From Streptomyces avicenniae (GTDB lineage Bacteria; Actinomycetota; Actinomycetes; Streptomycetales; Streptomycetaceae), in contig NZ_JOEK01000003.1 in assembly GCF_000719135.1 (NCBI RefSeq), forward strand, positions 310,001-374,000: a DNA stretch of 64,000 nucleotides. The letters are read 5' to 3'. Below, in pieces: positions 27,682-36,339 of this stretch. A program made the translations under genes and the position numbers. How positions within the stretch are numbered: the first letter of the stretch is position 1; every line of letters begins with the position of its first letter. A model generated the notes under the pieces. It worked only from the letters and a program-made list of their open reading frames with translations. It searched no databases and was not told the DNA's origin.

Positions 27682-28389
27682 GTGAACAACGAGGGGCGCA
27701 GTGGTGTGTGGTTGCTCGTCGTCGCCCTTGTCGCGTTCGCCGCCCTTGTCCTGCCGAACGCGCTGGGCGCGGGCGGTTCCGCCGCGCTGCCCTCGGCCGT
27801 GCCGTCGCTGCCGCCGTCGGAGCCGTCGGCCCCCGCCCCCGCGCCGAGCCGCAGCCCCGAGCCGCCGCCCGACCCGACGGGGGAGGCGTTCGAGGCGGTG
27901 CGCACCGGGGACTGTCTGGCCGTCCACGACACCGGCACCGGCGCGTGGAGCAGCGAACTGCCGCAGCGCGTCGCCTGCGACGCGGACACGGCGTACGTCC
28001 GCGTCACCGACGTCCTCGCCCAGGCCGCCGACTGCCCCGAGGGCCCCGGCTGGAGCTTCTGGTCGTACACCTGGGGCGTGCAGACCGTCGCGCTGTGCCT
28101 GACGCGGCAGTTCGAGACGGGCTACTGCATGCTCGGCCAGACCACGGACCAGGAGGACGGCATGCGCGCCGGGTTGCTCAGCGTGGTCGAGTGCGACGCG
28201 CCGTCCCTCCCGGACGGCTACGACCGCGTGTTGCACATCAGCAGCGTGGAGGAGACCCCGGCCGACATGACGGGCCCGCTGTGCGCCCGCGAGGACGGCG
28301 ATCCGACGGAGTACTGGTACTGGGTGGTCGATGGCGGGCGGACGTTGGTGTGCACCATGGAGTACGCGGGCGCGCAGGCGGGCGGTTGA
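27682..28389 (+). CDS. Membrane-anchored or secreted cysteine-containing protein of unknown function
   Basis: This 235-residue protein has one hydrophobic N-terminal segment (about residues 9-30, VWLLVVALVAFAALVLPNAL) and a Pro/Ser-rich linker to about residue 65. An extracellular domain follows with six or more cysteines (GDCLAV, RVACDADTAYVRVTDV, DCPEGPGWSFWSYTWGVQ, LCLTRQF, GYCMLGQ, VVECDAP, GPLCARE, LVCTMEY), which suggests disulfides. I do not recognise the domain. The GTG start follows a TAAGCA motif by 6 bases, so a leaderless message is possible. Confidence 0.7.
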   Translation: MNNEGRSGVWLLVVALVAFAALVLPNALGAGGSAALPSAVPSLPPSEPSAPAPAPSRSPEPPPDPTGEAFEAVRTGDCLAVHDTGTGAWSSELPQRVACDADTAYVRVTDVLAQAADCPEGPGWSFWSYTWGVQTVALCLTRQFETGYCMLGQTTDQEDGMRAGLLSVVECDAPSLPDGYDRVLHISSVEETPADMTGPLCAREDGDPTEYWYWVVDGGRTLVCTMEYAGAQAGG

Positions 28390-28403
28390 CGGGGCGCGGA
28401 CGG

Positions 28404-28889
28404 TCAGCGCGTCGCCGTCCACACCAGTGCGCCGGACAGCCCGGCCAGGATCACGGCTCCTGCGCCGAGCGGGACTTGGAGCGGTAGCGACGCTAGGAAT
28501 CCGAGCAGGCAGTAGGCTCCGGCCAGCATCGACAGCGTGTGCTGCGCCCGCGCCGGGCCGCGCCGGTTGAGCCGCACCAGCAGCGCCACGTAGACGGCCG
28601 TCCACAGCGCGGCGCGCGGCTCGCCGAGGGACGTCGCGTCGAACACGTCGGTCGCCCAGCGGAAGGCGCCGTACTCCCGCAAGTCCTCGGTGGCGCCCGC
28701 CACATCGCGCACGTACGGGTCGATCGCGAGCGAGCCGGGGTCGCTGGTCCGCAGGTGGTGCTGCAACCACTCGGTCACCACCAGGGCCGTCACGCCGAGC
28801 GAGTGCAGCAGCCCGGGCCACGGCCCGACGGCCCGCTGCCGCAGGGACGGGCGGGTGTCGGCGAGGGGCGTATCGAGCGTCTGCGGCAT
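28404..28889 (-). CDS. Small multi-pass membrane protein of unknown function
   Basis: A 161-residue protein with four likely membrane segments: GLLHSLGVTALVVTEWL, LWTAVYVALLVRL, LSMLAGAYCLLGFLASL, and AGAVILAGLSGALVWTA. A soluble loop of about 45 residues with charged residues separates segments 1 and 2. ATG 28889 was chosen; a GTG two codons earlier is equally possible. It is convergent with the preceding gene and has no informative neighbours. Confidence 0.65.
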   Translation of the reverse strand: MPQTLDTPLADTRPSLRQRAVGPWPGLLHSLGVTALVVTEWLQHHLRTSDPGSLAIDPYVRDVAGATEDLREYGAFRWATDVFDATSLGEPRAALWTAVYVALLVRLNRRGPARAQHTLSMLAGAYCLLGFLASLPLQVPLGAGAVILAGLSGALVWTATR

Positions 28890-29061
28890 CTCCACCCCAT
28901 GACCATCCCGCATCCGCCGCACGCCCACAACCGGCACGCGGTGCCGGGTCGGTGCCGGAACACGGCGGAGGGGCCCGCGTCGTGCGGGCCCCTCGGTGAA
29001 TGTCGCCGTGGACGTCGCCATGGGCGTGCGGACGTTCGCGCGGACGTCGCCGTGGCGCGGG

Positions 29062-30321
29062 TCAGGCCGCCGTCGCCAGCGCCCGGCGCTCGCCGCGCGC
29101 CCGGTGCGTCGCGTACAGGGTGATGCCCGCCGTCGCCGTGAGCGCGGCCAGCGCGAAGACCACCAGGCTCGTCCAGCCGCCCGCGTGGTAGATCACGGCG
29201 CCCGCCGTGCCGCCGACGCTCGCGCCCAGGTAGTACGCGACCTGGTACAGCGCCGACGCCTGCGCCCTGCCGTGCGTCACCGTCCGGCTGACCGATCCCG
29301 AGGCGACCGCGTGGCCGAAGAAGAAGCCGCCGGTGATCAGGACGAGGCCGGTCAGGACGAGCGCCAGGCTGTCCGACAGGCTCAGGAGCAGCCCGGCCGA
29401 GACCGTCACGATCGCCGCGTACAGCGCGCCGCGCCGCCCGAGGCGCCCCAGCAGCGGGCCGGTCGAGCCGGACGAGACCGTGCCGACCAGGTAGATCACG
29501 AAGACCGAACCGGCCAGCCCCGCCGAGAGGCCGAAGGGCTCCTCGGTCAGACGGAAGCCGATCACCGTGTAGACCGCGCTGAACGCCGCCATCAGCAGCG
29601 CCCCGATGCTGTACAGGCGCAGCAGGAGCGGACGCGCCAGGTGGCCGCCGACCGTGCGCAGCGCCACCCGGGGCCGCAGCGGGGCAGGGGAGAAGTTCCG
29701 CGCCGGAGGGAGCAGCAGTCGGAAGACGACCGCCGACACCAGGCCGAGCACTGCTATCGCCCCGAGCGCCGCTCGCCAACCGTAGCCCTCGGCGACCCAG
29801 CCCGTCATGACACGCCCGGTCATGCCGCCCACGCTGTTGCCCGCGATGAACAGACCGATCGCCCCGACGGTCTCCCGCGCGGGCAGCTCCTCCGCCAGGT
29901 AGGCCGTCGCCGACGCCGGGATGCCCGCCAGCGCCGCGCCCTGGAGCGCACGCAGCACGATGAGCGTCGTCAGGTCAGGGGCGAAGGGGATGAGCGCGGA
30001 GAGCGCGACCGCCGCCGCGACCGAGGCCGTCATCGTCTGGCGCCGCCCGAAGCGCTCGGACAGCGTGCTCAGCGGCAGCACGGCCACCGCGAGGCCGATC
30101 GTCGTCGCGGAGACGGTCCAACTGGCCTGGTCGGCGCGCACGCCGAAGCCGTCCGCGATGCCGGGGAGCAGGGCCTGGGTCGAGAAGAGCATGGCGAACG
30201 TCGCGACGCCGATCGCGAACAGGGCGAGGCTGATGCGGGTACGCACGTGTGAAGGGGTGGCGGTCAACGGCGTGGCGGAGGCGGTCGCGGTGGCGACCAC
30301 CCCCTTTGCAGCGGTGGGCAT
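29062..30321 (-). CDS. Major facilitator superfamily transporter (YnfM/AraJ-type efflux)
   Basis: This 419-residue, 12-helix transporter has the MFS loop motif STLSERFGRRQTMTAS after helix 2 and GNSVGGMTGRVMTGWV in the first half. A similar LGRLGRRGALY occurs in the second half. I chose ATG 30321; the frame continues upstream without a good start signal. It is divergent from a LysR regulator with a 92-base shared promoter region, the classic arrangement of a LysR-controlled exporter. The substrate is unknown. Confidence 0.9.
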   Translation of the reverse strand: MPTAAKGVVATATASATPLTATPSHVRTRISLALFAIGVATFAMLFSTQALLPGIADGFGVRADQASWTVSATTIGLAVAVLPLSTLSERFGRRQTMTASVAAAVALSALIPFAPDLTTLIVLRALQGAALAGIPASATAYLAEELPARETVGAIGLFIAGNSVGGMTGRVMTGWVAEGYGWRAALGAIAVLGLVSAVVFRLLLPPARNFSPAPLRPRVALRTVGGHLARPLLLRLYSIGALLMAAFSAVYTVIGFRLTEEPFGLSAGLAGSVFVIYLVGTVSSGSTGPLLGRLGRRGALYAAIVTVSAGLLLSLSDSLALVLTGLVLITGGFFFGHAVASGSVSRTVTHGRAQASALYQVAYYLGASVGGTAGAVIYHAGGWTSLVVFALAALTATAGITLYATHRARGERRALATAA

Positions 30322-30413
30322 GCAGCAAACGTAGAACTCCCGTATCGATGCGTCCAATGCATGGATCTGCGAGTATTCATCCACCAGTGCATAAGTGGAG
30401 CTGAGGGGCGGGC
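30322..30413. promoter_or_regulatory. Shared promoter region of the MFS and LysR genes
   Basis: This 92-base region is noticeably AT-richer than its surroundings. TCCA-ATGCA-TGGA at 30353-30365 is a short dyad, and GCATAAG-type AT-rich stretches flank it. LysR proteins bind such T-rich/A-rich dyads between divergent genes. Confidence 0.4.
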
Positions 30414-31400
30414 ATGTCATCACCGGGCAACGAGAACGACATCGGCGTAACAACGGTCACACCGGGCCTGGCGGATCTGGAACCCGACGCGTGGGCCGCG
30501 CTGCTGAGCCCGCGGCTGGCGCAGTTCGCCGCCGTCGCACGGCACGAGCACATCACGCAGGCCGCCCGTGAGCTGGCCGTCCCGCAGTCCACCGTCAGCC
30601 GCACGATGGCGCGCCTGGAGGCGGATCTCGGCGTCCCGCTCCTCGCCAGGCACGGCCGCACGGTCTCCCTCACCCGCGCGGGCCGCGACTTCGCGCAGGC
30701 GGTGGAACGCGCCCTGGCCGAGCTGGAACGCGCCGCCGAGGCCGTCCGCACGGACGCCGACCCGGCGGCGGGCAAGGTCGCCTTCGGCTTCCTGCACACG
30801 ATGGGCCCCGAGACCGTGCCCGGCCTGCTGCGCGACTTCCGCAAGGAGCACCCGCGCATCCGCTTCGTCCTGGTGCAGAGCTACGGCGAGGACATGATCG
30901 AGCGGATGCGCGCGGGCGAGCTGGACCTGTGCCTGACCTCGCCCGTGCCGGAGGCGCCCGACCTCGTCACCCGCAGGCTGGACGAGCAGCGGCTGCACCT
31001 CGTCGTCCCGGCCGACCACCGGCTCGCCGGGCGCCGCCGGGTGCGGCTCGCGGAGGCGGCGGACGAGCGGTTCGTGACCCTGGAGCCCGGCTTCGGGCTG
31101 CGGCGGCTCACCGAATCGCTGTGCGAGCAGGCGGGGTTCAGGCCGCGCGTCGCCTTCGAGGGCGAGGAGCCCGAGACGTTGCGCGGCCTCGTCGCGGCCG
31201 GGCTGGGCGTCGCGCTGCTGCCGCCGCCGACCGTGCCCCGCCCCGAGGTGCGGGAGTTGACCGTCACCGCGCCGCGCGCGGCGCGGCAGATCGGTGTGGC
31301 CTGGCCCGCGGGGCGGCCGGACACGGCGCCGGTCGCCGCGTTCAAGCGGTTCCTGCTGGGGCGGCGCGGGCGGCTGGCGGGCATTCCGGCGCCCGAGTGA
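30414..31400 (+). CDS. LysR family transcriptional regulator
   Basis: A 328-residue LysR-type regulator. The winged helix-turn-helix is at about residues 35-95 (FAAVARHEHITQAARELAVPQSTVSRTMARLEADLGVPLLARHGRTVSLTRAG in several runs). The effector-binding domain begins at GKVAFGFLHTMG and includes DMIERMRAGELDLCLTSPVPEAPDLVTRRL. The N-terminus has a 30-residue extension before the HTH. It most likely controls the divergent MFS gene. Confidence 0.92.
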   Translation: MSSPGNENDIGVTTVTPGLADLEPDAWAALLSPRLAQFAAVARHEHITQAARELAVPQSTVSRTMARLEADLGVPLLARHGRTVSLTRAGRDFAQAVERALAELERAAEAVRTDADPAAGKVAFGFLHTMGPETVPGLLRDFRKEHPRIRFVLVQSYGEDMIERMRAGELDLCLTSPVPEAPDLVTRRLDEQRLHLVVPADHRLAGRRRVRLAEAADERFVTLEPGFGLRRLTESLCEQAGFRPRVAFEGEEPETLRGLVAAGLGVALLPPPTVPRPEVRELTVTAPRAARQIGVAWPAGRPDTAPVAAFKRFLLGRRGRLAGIPAPE

Positions 31401-31500
31401 TCACCGGTCGGCGCGGGGCTGGTCGGGTAGGTGCCCGGCGGTGTGCGCGGGAGGCGCGCCGCGGGCAGGGGGGAGGGAGCGTGGAGCCCGCGACGGCCGG
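31399..31500 (+). repeat. Vestigial copy of the kinase gene's upstream region and start
   Basis: This 102-bp stretch is roughly 80% identical by eye to 32636-32738, which is the upstream region, ribosome site and first codons of the Ser/Thr kinase gene. The copy includes a G-rich ribosome site and GTGGAGCCCGCGACGGCCGG, equivalent to the kinase's GTGGAGCCGTTGGCGGCCGG. Homology then stops and a tandem repeat follows. It looks like the remnant of a duplicated gene start. Confidence 0.6.
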
Positions 31501-31538
31501 ACGCTCGTTCCCGACCCGGACGCTCGTTCCCGACCCGG
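31501..31538 (+). repeat. 19-bp tandem duplication
   Basis: ACGCTCGTTCCCGACCCGG occurs twice head to tail at 31501-31519 and 31520-31538. It directly follows the vestigial kinase-start copy and may mark the recombination junction. Confidence 0.7.
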
Positions 31539-31611
31539 ACGGTCGCCCGCCGACGAGAGCTCCGTACCCGGCCCGGACCGCGCGTCCTTCCCACCGGGCC
31601 GCAGCGGGGCG

Positions 31612-32409
31612 TCAGCTCGGTCGGCCCGCCTCGCGGGCCCGGGTGAAAGCCTCGTACCTGGCCCGCAGCGCGGAGAAGTCGTCCTCGGGGAAGGCGCGCG
31701 CGACAAGGTCGATGTGGCGGCCGATGTCCAGGCGGAAGTACTCGGGGAAGCCGGGGTCGTGCGGATCGGCGAAGAGGTACTGCCAACCGTGCAGGCCGCG
31801 GGTGAGCAGCAGCGTCTCCAGGTACTGGGGGTAGCTGAGGTCGAGGCGTACCAGGGTGCCCGAGGTGTTGACGGAGAACCAGATCTCGGGGTTCCCCGAC
31901 GCGTCGAGGACGACGCCGCCCTCGGCCCTGAACCCGGCGATCGCGCCGTCGCCCGTGTGAGCGGTGCCGTCGAAGCCGTGGACGACGAGCTCGGTGTACG
32001 GCTCGTCCTCCTCCTCGTCCTCGCTCTCGGTCGGTGGGCCGTAGACCTCGGAGACGTTGGTGACCTCTCCGTTGTCCCGGCGCTCCGACGCCGGCCAGTC
32101 CGCTTCAGGCACCGTGCCGGGAACCCAGCCCACGCAGGCGTTCACCAGATGGTTGAGCCCCAGCTCGCCGCCGAGGGTGCTGTCCGCGGTCCCCCGCCAG
32201 TAGCACCGCAGGTCGCCGTACCGGTGGAAGTTGCCGGTCATGGAGGGGGCGAGGTCGAGGCCCGTGACCTTCCTGATCACCTGAAGCGCGTGCTCGGGCC
32301 CGTCGAGCCAGGTGGCAAGGGGGCCTTCCTCCGCGTGGGCCACCGTGAAGGCCGCGTTCCTGCGGAGACCGGCGAGCATGGCCCCCAGCCTGTCCTCGTA
32401 ACGCGTCAT
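31612..32409 (-). CDS. Conserved hypothetical protein, no recognised domain
   Basis: A 265-residue soluble protein, acidic in the middle (ESEDEEEDEPY). It has sections such as NPEIWFSVNTSGTLVRLDLSYPQYLETLLLTRGLHGWQYLFAD that resemble the second half of SUKH/SMI1-type immunity proteins common in Streptomyces. That resemblance is weak and by eye. It has no membrane segment or signal peptide. The ATG at 32409 is preceded by AGGAAACGGGAC on the minus strand. The neighbours give no functional hint beyond the kinase-like duplication next door. Confidence 0.7.
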   Translation of the reverse strand: MTRYEDRLGAMLAGLRRNAAFTVAHAEEGPLATWLDGPEHALQVIRKVTGLDLAPSMTGNFHRYGDLRCYWRGTADSTLGGELGLNHLVNACVGWVPGTVPEADWPASERRDNGEVTNVSEVYGPPTESEDEEEDEPYTELVVHGFDGTAHTGDGAIAGFRAEGGVVLDASGNPEIWFSVNTSGTLVRLDLSYPQYLETLLLTRGLHGWQYLFADPHDPGFPEYFRLDIGRHIDLVARAFPEDDFSALRARYEAFTRAREAGRPS

Positions 32410-32635
32410 GTCCCGTTTCCTCCCTCACGCACACGCGGCATGTCAGGGCCGCAACTGCACCAGCCTAGGCGGGCGTTGTGCTTGAAGGGGCAGGCGGGAC
32501 GGGCCGCGCGGGGGAAGCCGGATCGACTCCTCCTCCCCCGCGCGAGGAGCCGCCCACGGAGCACGGCGTCGGTCAGGCGGTCGGCTCCGCGCCGGAAACG
32601 GCTCGCTCGATCGAGGACGTGTGGTCGCCCGAGGT
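32410..32635. other. Non-coding stretch before the kinase gene
   Basis: No convincing gene is seen. Contents are the upstream region of the minus-strand hypothetical gene and a G/C-rich segment with GGGGGA / TCCTCCCCCGCGCGAGGA dyads near 32510-32560 that could form a hairpin. Confidence 0.4.
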
Positions 32636-32738
32636 GAACACCGGTCGGAGTGGGCCTGGTTGGGTAGGTGTCCGGCGGTGTACGCGGGAGGCGTGCCGCG
32701 GGCGGGGGAGGAGGGCGCGTGGAGCCGTTGGCGGCCGG
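32636..32738 (+). repeat. Intact copy of the duplicated kinase upstream region
   Basis: This is the counterpart of 31399-31500. It contains the ribosome site GGGGGAGGAGG and the GTG start of the Ser/Thr kinase, so it is the functional copy. Confidence 0.6.
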
Positions 32739-34503
32739 GGATCCGGCGCGGTTGGGGGACTTCGTACTGCGGGGGCGGCTCGGCGCCGGGGGGATGGGGG
32801 AGGTGTTCCTCGGCCGGTCGCCGGGCGGGCGGGTGGTCGCGGTGAAGGTCGTGCACCCCCATCTGGCGCGGCAGGCCGAGTTCCGGCAGCGCTTCCGGCG
32901 GGAGGTGGAGGCCGCGCAGACCGTCAGCGGCGCGTTCACCGCGCCGGTGGTGGCGGCCGGTCCCGAGGACGAGCGGCCGTGGATCGCGACCCTCTACGTC
33001 CCCGCGCCGTCCCTGGCCGAGGCCGTGGGCGCGTCGGGGCCGCTGCCGGAGGGCTCGCTGTGGCCGCTCGCGGCCGGGCTGGTCGAGGCGCTCCAGGCCA
33101 TCCACGCCGAGGGGCTGCTCCACCGTGACCTCACGCCGTCGAACGTGCTGCTGGCCGTGGACGGCCCGCGCGTGATCGACTTCGGGATCGTCCGTGCCAT
33201 GGACGCCACCGCGCTGACCGGCACCGGCGCCCTCGTCGGCACCCCCAGCTTCATGTCCCCGGAACAGGCCGAGGGCGGGGAGGTCGGGACGGCCGGTGAC
33301 GTCTTCGCCCTCGGCGCCGTCCTCGCCTTCGCCGCCACCGGCCGTGGCCCCTTCGGGCAGGGGCCGCCGCTGGCCGTCCTGCGCCGCGTCGTCGCCGACG
33401 AGCCGCTGCTGGACGGGCTGACGGGCCCGCTCCGTGCCCTGGTGGCCGCCTGCCTGGCCAAGCAGCCCGCGGACAGGCCCACCCCGGCCCAGCTCCTCGG
33501 GCGGATCGCCGCGCACTGGGACCCGCCCGACGACTTTCCCCCCGCCCCGCCGTGGCCCGAGACCGTGGCCGCGCTCATCCGGACGCGCGCCGCCCCCGCC
33601 ACCGCGCCGTACACCGGGCCGGGCGCCGTCCCGCCCTCCCTCCACGCGGCGACGACGCTCACCGCACCCCCACCGGGCGCCGTGGCGCGGCCGGACGTGC
33701 GGCCACCGGACGCGGGCCCCACGACCGACCCCGCCGCGAAGCCCGCGCGCGGGCCACGCCGCAACCACTGGCGCGCCCTCAACCTGAGAAGCGCGGGCCG
33801 GTACGCCGAGGCCGCGCTGCTGCTGGCCGACGTCATCGCGGTCCGCACTCGGGTGAAGGGGCCTGACCACCCCCTCACCCTCCGCACCCGCGAACACCAC
33901 GCCGTGACCGTCGGGGACGCGGGCGAGCACGCGGAGGCGGCGCGGCTGCTGGCCGACCTCGTGCCACTGGAGAGCGCGGTGCTGGGCCCCGATCACCTCG
34001 ACACCCTGAACGCCCGCCACCTCCAGGCGTTCCACCTCGAAAAGCTGGGGGAGCACGCGGAGGCGGCGCGGCTCCAGGCCGAGCTGGCCGCCGACCGGGC
34101 GCGTGTCCTGGGGCCCGACCATCGCGACACGCTGCTCGCCCGCCACTTCCACGCGTACAACCTGGGCGAGGCGGGGGAGCGCGCGGAGACGGCGCGGTTG
34201 CTGGCCGGGGTCGCGGCCGACCGGGCGCGCATCATGGGGCCCGATCACCCGGACACCCTGAACGCCCGCTTCTTCCACGCGTACAACCTGGGGGAGGCCG
34301 GTGAGCACGCCGAGGCGGCGGGGTTGCTGGCCGAGCTGGCCGCCGACCTGGCGCGCGTCGTGGGGCCCGACCACCCGGACACCCTGACCGTCCGTGAGCA
34401 CCACGCCGACACCCTCGACAAGGCCGGTGAACACGCCGAGGCCGCGCGGCTCCAAGCCGCGCTGGCCGCAGACCAGGAGAGCCCGGAGCGCTCGCGGGAC
34501 TGA
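32719..34503 (+). CDS. Ser/Thr protein kinase with C-terminal TPR repeats
   Basis: A 594-residue PknB-type kinase. The glycine loop is GAGGMGEVF near residues 22-30, the lysine is in VVAVKVV, and the catalytic loop is H135-R136-D137-LTPSN. The magnesium motif is D154-FG, followed by GTPSFMSPEQA. The usual HRDLKPSN lysine is a threonine here. After a Pro/Ala-rich linker (about 280-345) comes a set of roughly 42-residue kinesin-light-chain-like TPRs, each with a GPDHxDTLxxRxxHAxNLGEAGEHAEAxRL-type pattern. No membrane segment or PASTA domain is seen, so it is probably cytoplasmic with TPR-bound partners. GTG 32719 was chosen for its GGAGGAGG. Confidence 0.9.
   Translation: MEPLAAGDPARLGDFVLRGRLGAGGMGEVFLGRSPGGRVVAVKVVHPHLARQAEFRQRFRREVEAAQTVSGAFTAPVVAAGPEDERPWIATLYVPAPSLAEAVGASGPLPEGSLWPLAAGLVEALQAIHAEGLLHRDLTPSNVLLAVDGPRVIDFGIVRAMDATALTGTGALVGTPSFMSPEQAEGGEVGTAGDVFALGAVLAFAATGRGPFGQGPPLAVLRRVVADEPLLDGLTGPLRALVAACLAKQPADRPTPAQLLGRIAAHWDPPDDFPPAPPWPETVAALIRTRAAPATAPYTGPGAVPPSLHAATTLTAPPPGAVARPDVRPPDAGPTTDPAAKPARGPRRNHWRALNLRSAGRYAEAALLLADVIAVRTRVKGPDHPLTLRTREHHAVTVGDAGEHAEAARLLADLVPLESAVLGPDHLDTLNARHLQAFHLEKLGEHAEAARLQAELAADRARVLGPDHRDTLLARHFHAYNLGEAGERAETARLLAGVAADRARIMGPDHPDTLNARFFHAYNLGEAGEHAEAAGLLAELAADLARVVGPDHPDTLTVREHHADTLDKAGEHAEAARLQAALAADQESPERSRD
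33780..34480 (+). repeat. 126-bp coding repeats (TPR units of the kinase)
   Basis: Five or more consecutive units of about 126 bp encode 42-residue TPRs. The units around 34020-34440 are very similar, sharing GGGCCCGAC/GATCACC and GACACCCTG blocks. Such near-identical units can expand, contract or mis-assemble. Confidence 0.7.
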
Positions 34504-34553
34504 GCACGGCGCCGCGCGGTCCCGCCGGAACGGCCCGCCCGCAACCGGGATTT

Positions 34554-34581
34554 CTACGCGCGTAGGCGTTAGAGTTCCGGC
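34554..34581 (+). promoter_or_regulatory. CTACGCGCGTAG operator and leaderless promoter of add
   Basis: A perfect 12-bp palindrome, CTACGCGCGTAG, occupies 34554-34565. Four bases later is the -10 TAGAGT (34570-34575), and 6 bases after that the GTG start of adenosine deaminase. Binding here would block RNA polymerase. The same motif lies at the deoC promoter and, slightly degenerate, at the nucleoside transporter operon. Confidence 0.7.
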
Positions 34582-35718
34582 GTGACGACACCGTCCTTGA
34601 CACCTCCCGCGCCCGAACAGATCCTCCGCGCCCCCAAGGTGCTGCTCCACGACCACCTCGACGGCGGCCTGCGCCCCGCCACCATCGTGGAACTCGCCGC
34701 CGAGCAGGGCTACGACGCCCTCCCCGAGACCGATCCCGACCGGCTCGGCCGCTGGTTCCGCGAGGCGGCCGACTCCGGCTCGCTCGTCCGCTACCTGGAG
34801 ACGTTCGCCCACACCACCGCCGTCATGCAGACCGGTGAGTCCCTGGCGCGGGTCGCCGCCGAGTGCGTCGAGGACCTGGCCGCGGACGGCGTCGTCTACG
34901 CCGAGATCCGCTACGCGCCCGAGCAGCACCTCACCCAGGGGCTCGGCCTGGACGAGGTCGTGGAGGCCGTCAACGAGGGGCTGCGGCTCGGGGAGCGCCG
35001 CGCCGCGCGGGCCGGGTACCGCATCCGCGCGGGCGCGCTCCTGACCGCGATGCGGCACGCCGCCCGTTCCCTGGAGATCGCCGAACTGGCCAACCGCTAC
35101 CGGGACCTGGGCGTCGTCGGCTTCGACATCGCGGGTGCAGAGGCCGGGTTCCCTCCCACCAGGCACCTGGACGCCTTCGAGTTCCTGAAGCGCGAGAACA
35201 ACCACTTCACGATCCACGCGGGCGAGGCGTTCGGCCTGCCGTCGATCTGGCAGGCGCTCCAGTGGTGCGGCGCCGACCGGCTCGGGCACGGCGTGCGCAT
35301 CATCGACGACATCCAGGTCGCCGAGGACGGCTCGGTCAAGCTCGGCCCGCTCGCGGGCTACGTGCGCGACAAGCGCATCCCGCTGGAGCTGTGCCCCACC
35401 TCCAACCTCCAGACGGGCGCCGCCGCCTCGTACGCCGAGCACCCGATCGGCCTCCTGCGGCAGCTGCGCTTCCGCGCCACCGTCAACACGGACAACCGCC
35501 TCATGAGCGGAACCAGCATGACGGCCGAATTCACCCATCTGGTCCGGACATTCCGTTACACGTTGGACGACCTTCAGTGGTTCACGGTCAATGCGATGAA
35601 ATCCGCGTTCATTCCTTTCGATGAACGTCTGGCCATGATCAATGACGTGATCAAGCCCGGGTATGCCGCGCTCCGCTCCGAATGGCTGTTTGGGCAGCGG
35701 TCGTCGTTGCCGTCCTGA
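34582..35718 (+). CDS. add: Adenosine deaminase
   Basis: Add hydrolyses adenosine and deoxyadenosine to inosine and deoxyinosine plus ammonia. The 378-residue TIM-barrel enzyme shows the zinc-binding [10 protein letters not shown], the [11 protein letters not shown] strand, [10 protein letters not shown] (zinc histidine and catalytic glutamate), DRLGHGVRI and [13 protein letters not shown] (zinc aspartate). The GTG start fits a leaderless message. It shares an operator with the nucleoside importer and deoC, supporting a joint salvage response. Confidence 0.96.
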   Translation: MTTPSLTPPAPEQILRAPKVLLHDHLDGGLRPATIVELAAEQGYDALPETDPDRLGRWFREAADSGSLVRYLETFAHTTAVMQTGESLARVAAECVEDLAADGVVYAEIRYAPEQHLTQGLGLDEVVEAVNEGLRLGERRAARAGYRIRAGALLTAMRHAARSLEIAELANRYRDLGVVGFDIAGAEAGFPPTRHLDAFEFLKRENNHFTIHAGEAFGLPSIWQALQWCGADRLGHGVRIIDDIQVAEDGSVKLGPLAGYVRDKRIPLELCPTSNLQTGAAASYAEHPIGLLRQLRFRATVNTDNRLMSGTSMTAEFTHLVRTFRYTLDDLQWFTVNAMKSAFIPFDERLAMINDVIKPGYAALRSEWLFGQRSSLPS

Positions 35719-35883
35719 CCAGTGCGGATACCGCGTGGCGCGGGAATGCGGAATCCGCGTGAGTACGGTGGGGCGCCGGTGCGCAAGGGGACGCCGCGCG
35801 CATTTCGATTCATTGCGGTACGGGCGCCGGTCTGGCTACCGTCCACCTCGCCGCTCGAAACCCCACGCAAGGACGAATCACTG

Positions 35884-36261
35884 ATGAAGCAGTCAACGAA
35901 GAAGACGCTCGGCGCGGTCGCCCTCGGTGCCGCCTTCGCCGCCGCGGGCGCCGGGTCGGCCTCGGCCGTCTCGCCGCTCGACGGCGTCTCGCAGACGGCG
36001 GGCGGCATGGTCCGCACGCTGCCCGCGCACGACGTGGCGCAGACCCTGCCGGGTGACAGCGGCGAACTCGTCGAGACCGGGACCGGGATGCTCACCGGCA
36101 AGACCGACGCGCTCACCACCGCCCACCAGACCCTGTCGGCCACCCAGGCGACCCCGCTCGGCCAGGCCGGGGAACTGCTCGGCGGCCTGCCCGTCGATCC
36201 GGCCGAATCGCTCGGCATCCCCACCGACCAGGTGCTCGACGGCATCCAGATCGCCCGCTGA
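35884..36261 (+). CDS. Small secreted protein of unknown function
   Basis: A 125-residue protein with a clear signal peptide (KQSTKKTLGAVALGAAFAAAGAGSASA, cleavage after SASA near residue 29). The short mature part is rich in Gly, Thr and Leu (GVSQTAGGMVRTLP, GELVETGTGMLTG, GELLGGLPVDPAESLG). It resembles the small ATP-independent secreted proteins of Streptomyces that carry repeated GxLLGGLP-type segments. There are no cysteines in the mature part. The ATG with AAGGACG upstream was chosen over the longer frame from 35722. Confidence 0.75.
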   Translation: MKQSTKKTLGAVALGAAFAAAGAGSASAVSPLDGVSQTAGGMVRTLPAHDVAQTLPGDSGELVETGTGMLTGKTDALTTAHQTLSATQATPLGQAGELLGGLPVDPAESLGIPTDQVLDGIQIAR

Positions 36262-36279
36262 GCGGCCCCACCCGCGCGC

Positions 36280-36318
36280 GAGGGCCGGCCCCGTCCACCC
36301 AGGACGGGACCGGCCCTC
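36280..36318. terminator. Bidirectional intrinsic terminator
   Basis: GAGGGCCGG (36280-36288) pairs with CCGGCCCTC (36310-36318), and the inner CCGTCC pairs with GGACGG, giving a stem of up to 17 positions around a 5-base loop. It separates the secreted-protein gene from the convergent VanZ gene. Confidence 0.85.
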
Positions 36319-36339
36319 ACGCGTGCGCGGCCCGGACCC

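Noticed and set aside
33780..34480. Periodic repeats as a CRISPR array
   Set aside because: The 126-bp period is in frame and encodes TPR units of the kinase; no spacers or cas genes.
32443..35538. 1031-codon minus-strand frame opposite kinase and adenosine deaminase
   Set aside because: Antisense shadow of two strongly supported plus-strand genes.
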